Source of the DNA: Boswellia sacra
Taxonomy: Eukaryota > Streptophyta > Magnoliopsida > Sapindales > Burseraceae
Length of the DNA: 64,000 bases
Direction: 5' to 3'
NCBI GenBank assembly: GCA_013180625.2
Contig: SNVD02001164.1
Coordinates: forward strand, 80,864 to 144,863
A program made the translations under genes and the position numbers. The notes beneath the pieces were generated by a model, which was given only the letters and a program-made list of their open reading frames with translations, had not been told where the DNA came from and ran no database searches. Positions 61,891-64,000 of this stretch are shown here, in pieces. Within the stretch, counting starts at the first letter, position 1, and the number at the start of each line of letters is the position of its first letter.

Positions 61891-62686
61891 TTTTTTTTGT
61901 CTTTTATTTTATTTTATTTTTAGCATGTTATTTTATGAGTCTTTCAGGTCATCTCTCTTTAATAACAGAAGCTTCAGGTAATGTCTCCTATACTTTATCT
62001 CTCTACATTTAAACATTGAGGACAATGTTTCATTTGGTTGGGGGGAAGGATAGTAGACATAAGTGTGTCTTAAAATTTTATTTTTTCTTGCGAAAAAAAA
62101 AAGCGAGTTAGTAATTAAATTCAGAGTGCGGTGTAAGGAGTTCAAATCCTCTTGAGACGCATTCTGGGTCAGGAATGGCAGAGTATGGAGGGCCAGTTTG
62201 AACTCTTGAAACCCATTCTAACCAATTTGTAATTTTATTTTGATCTTATGAACTCATTTTCGCTAACTTGATATTATTTAGACTTGATTTTTGAATTTTA
62301 TAACAAGGAGGTCTTATTCATTTCACTTTGAATTATTCAAATCTATGAACTCTCACAACCTTATCATTTAAATAAAAAAAAATTGTGTGCTTATGTACTC
62401 ATTAGGCAAGTATTCATGAACCTTTCTTCACACACACACACATACCTTGATGCATGATTGTGGGTGGCGAAATGAAATATTGTAATATTTGAGTTCTTTG
62501 TTTTGTTTAGGATAACAACACAAAGGAAGGAGAAAGTTAAAAAAAAAAGTGAAAAAAAAGAAAAAAAAAAGAGAAAGCAAATGTGGATACGTTTGGTCTC
62601 GTAGCCTCCTTAATTCGATAATTAAGCTCAGAGGGGTGCCTTAAACACCTAATACCCTAAGACCCAAACTGGTTTGGGAGCTATTT
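61891..62686 (+). other. Athila 3' untranslated region
   Basis: T-rich then A-rich, no ORF. It includes the conserved Athila block at 62013-62049, a purine-rich run at 62519-62578, and ends CCAAACTGGTTTGGGAGCTA before the inverted LTR. Its presence downstream of LOG places LOG inside the element. Confidence 0.7.
62013..62049 (+). promoter_or_regulatory. Conserved Athila 3' motif with G-rich tract
   Basis: ACATTGAGGACAATGTTTC followed by TTGGTTGGGGGGAAGG. The CATTGAGGACAATG palindrome-like core followed by GGGGGGA is a well-known feature of Athila 3' regions; its function (secondary plus-strand primer or RNA signal) is not established. Confidence 0.65.
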
Positions 62687-64000
62687 TGACACATCCGAAA
62701 AAGGATGGTCTCCCAAGTATAGGAGTGTCGAAGTAATAAAACCCGGTGAGACCGGGGTCAATCCACGAGGAAGGGAATTTAAGCGTTACAAATTATAAGC
62801 TAAAAAAATGTGATATGGATGATTCAAAGAGGTGACATGATAATATCAACAAGTATGTAAGATGGTAGGCGGTATTACCGACCATTCAAATATAAAACAA
62901 AAAGCAGGAGGAGGTAAAACCATCCATGGAAATAGGTGGTATAACCAACCATAGTAGATTAAAGAACAATTTCATAAGGTGGTAGAACCTACCATAGTAA
63001 ATAAAATAAAAAGTTCATAAATAATAGAATAATTAAAATACAAGAGGAATTAACACAATAACAATGAAGGCTAAGGTTAGGGGATCCGCCCTTCATATTT
63101 CAAATAAGGATAATTAACCCATTTTAGTTATATGAATTATATTTGTTTCATTACCAATATTATACCACTTCTTGTAAATGGGTTCAAGCATCCAATGTGC
63201 CAATCATCATATGTCTACAACAAATCAAGGTTCCTAACTAGATTCGTGTCGGTAAGGAAGAACCATACATCATCTAGAAAGGATCCAAGCATTTGATGTG
63301 CCAAGATTGTCGACAATGGATCAAGACCTCCACTTTACGAGTGGTGTCAAAATTGATTAAGAAATTAAATATAAATCATATTGAATAAACATTATAAGAT
63401 TAAGATTATTAAGCACATATTAAGGTTAGAGAATCCTTATTCTCATATCAAGGGTTTCACCCTTTCACCTTAGCAAAAGAGAAATTAGAAGAACATTATA
63501 ATAGAAAGAAAATAAAATGCAAGAAAAAGGAAATTCATTAAAAACATAAACACACAAAACACAATACAAGATCCTAGCCAAAGCCAAAATGTTCCAGCCA
63601 AGGCCAAGATGCCCTAATGGGTCACAAGGCACCTCTATTTATAGATACATCCAAGGGCAAACTTGTCAAATTAAAAGGGCATAATTGTCAAATATTAGTT
63701 GTAAATATCTTTGACAATTGGGATCATTAGGCACCGACTTTGACCATCAATTTTGACATCAAAATGTTGTGAATTTTAATCACATGTCTTCATGAAAGTT
63801 GTAGATATTTTTCTCAGCTTTCTAGAACATATTGATTTGCACAATTTGGATACGTATTTTGAGATATACGGTCAAAATACTGAGGCCTGGTCAGACTGGG
63901 CCGAGACTGTAGATGGGTTCACTTCAAGCCCAATTTTGGTCCACTAAGAGCACGAATTTGATGATTCTTGTGAAATGCAATCTTGTAGACAATTGAATCA
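62687..64000 (-). repeat. Oppositely oriented Athila LTR, truncated by the window end
   Basis: Starts TGACACATCC, the exact inverse of the 5' LTR end, and matches the inverse of 54746 down to about 53433. No primer site adjoins its left edge, so it is the 3' LTR of a minus-strand element, or a solo LTR. Differences from 53218-54746 are about 14 in the first 430 bases compared. Confidence 0.9.

Larger units (their letters stand above)
53218..62686 (+). mobile_element. Athila-type Ty3/gypsy retrotransposon with two extra genes
   Basis: The element has a 5' LTR of about 1.5 kb, an Athila-type primer site, gag with a zinc knuckle, and protease-RT-RNase H-integrase. After pol, where Athila elements often hold an env-like gene, there is a small basic Cys-rich ORF and an intronless LOG gene. 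The conserved Athila 3' region follows. Its own 3' LTR is not in the window: the next unit is an oppositely oriented LTR of the same family (62687-64000+), most simply a second element nested in this one. The 5' LTR start is approximate (TGATGAAC at 53218 or TGAACAC at 53221), and the target duplication cannot be checked. Confidence 0.88.

Overview
This is nuclear DNA from a flowering plant, probably a eudicot. It is AT-rich, carries intron-containing plant genes, and is dominated by plant transposable elements. I cannot name the species. All identities and percentages are by eye; no search was run.

Layout. (1) 1-6.9 kb: the last two coding exons of a plus-strand membrane-protein gene, probably TVP38/TMEM64 (DedA/SNARE-associated Golgi). 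Its last intron is about 6.2 kb because a 5.27-kb Ty3/gypsy chromovirus sits in it antisense, with complete LTRs and a 5-bp target duplication. (2) 6.9-40.5 kb: a decayed block of Mutator-like (MULE) material. It holds a broken minus-strand FAR1-type MULE transposase, two broken plus-strand Ulp1/C48-like genes of the kind plant MULEs carry, and a minus-strand fragment with an RNase H1 N-terminal (viroplasmin) domain. Strand composition changes in roughly 10-kb blocks that follow gene direction. (3) 41.3-44.0 kb: a multi-exon pseudogene of an EHD1-type EH-domain protein that has lost its whole GTPase domain. (4) 44-53 kb: repeats only, including a 1.8-kb inverted pair of LTR-like sequences around two minisatellites, and a third diverged copy. 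(5) 53.2 kb to the end: a plus-strand Athila-type Ty3/gypsy element with a 1.5-kb 5' LTR, primer site and gag-pol. After pol come two further intact reading frames: a small basic Cys-rich protein resembling the carlavirus nucleic-acid-binding family, and an intronless LONELY GUY (LOG) cytokinin-activating enzyme. A second LTR of the same family follows in opposite orientation and runs off the window.

The most notable object is the Athila element with its two extra genes. One resembles a family with reported silencing-suppressor activity; the other should release active cytokinin. Both frames are open, while gag-pol is broken only by three apparent 1-base frame changes, two of them at T-rich runs. 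That pattern fits either very recent decay or assembly error. If the frames are real and the pair recurs in other genomes, this would be a retroelement lineage carrying host-modulating cargo where env-like genes usually sit.
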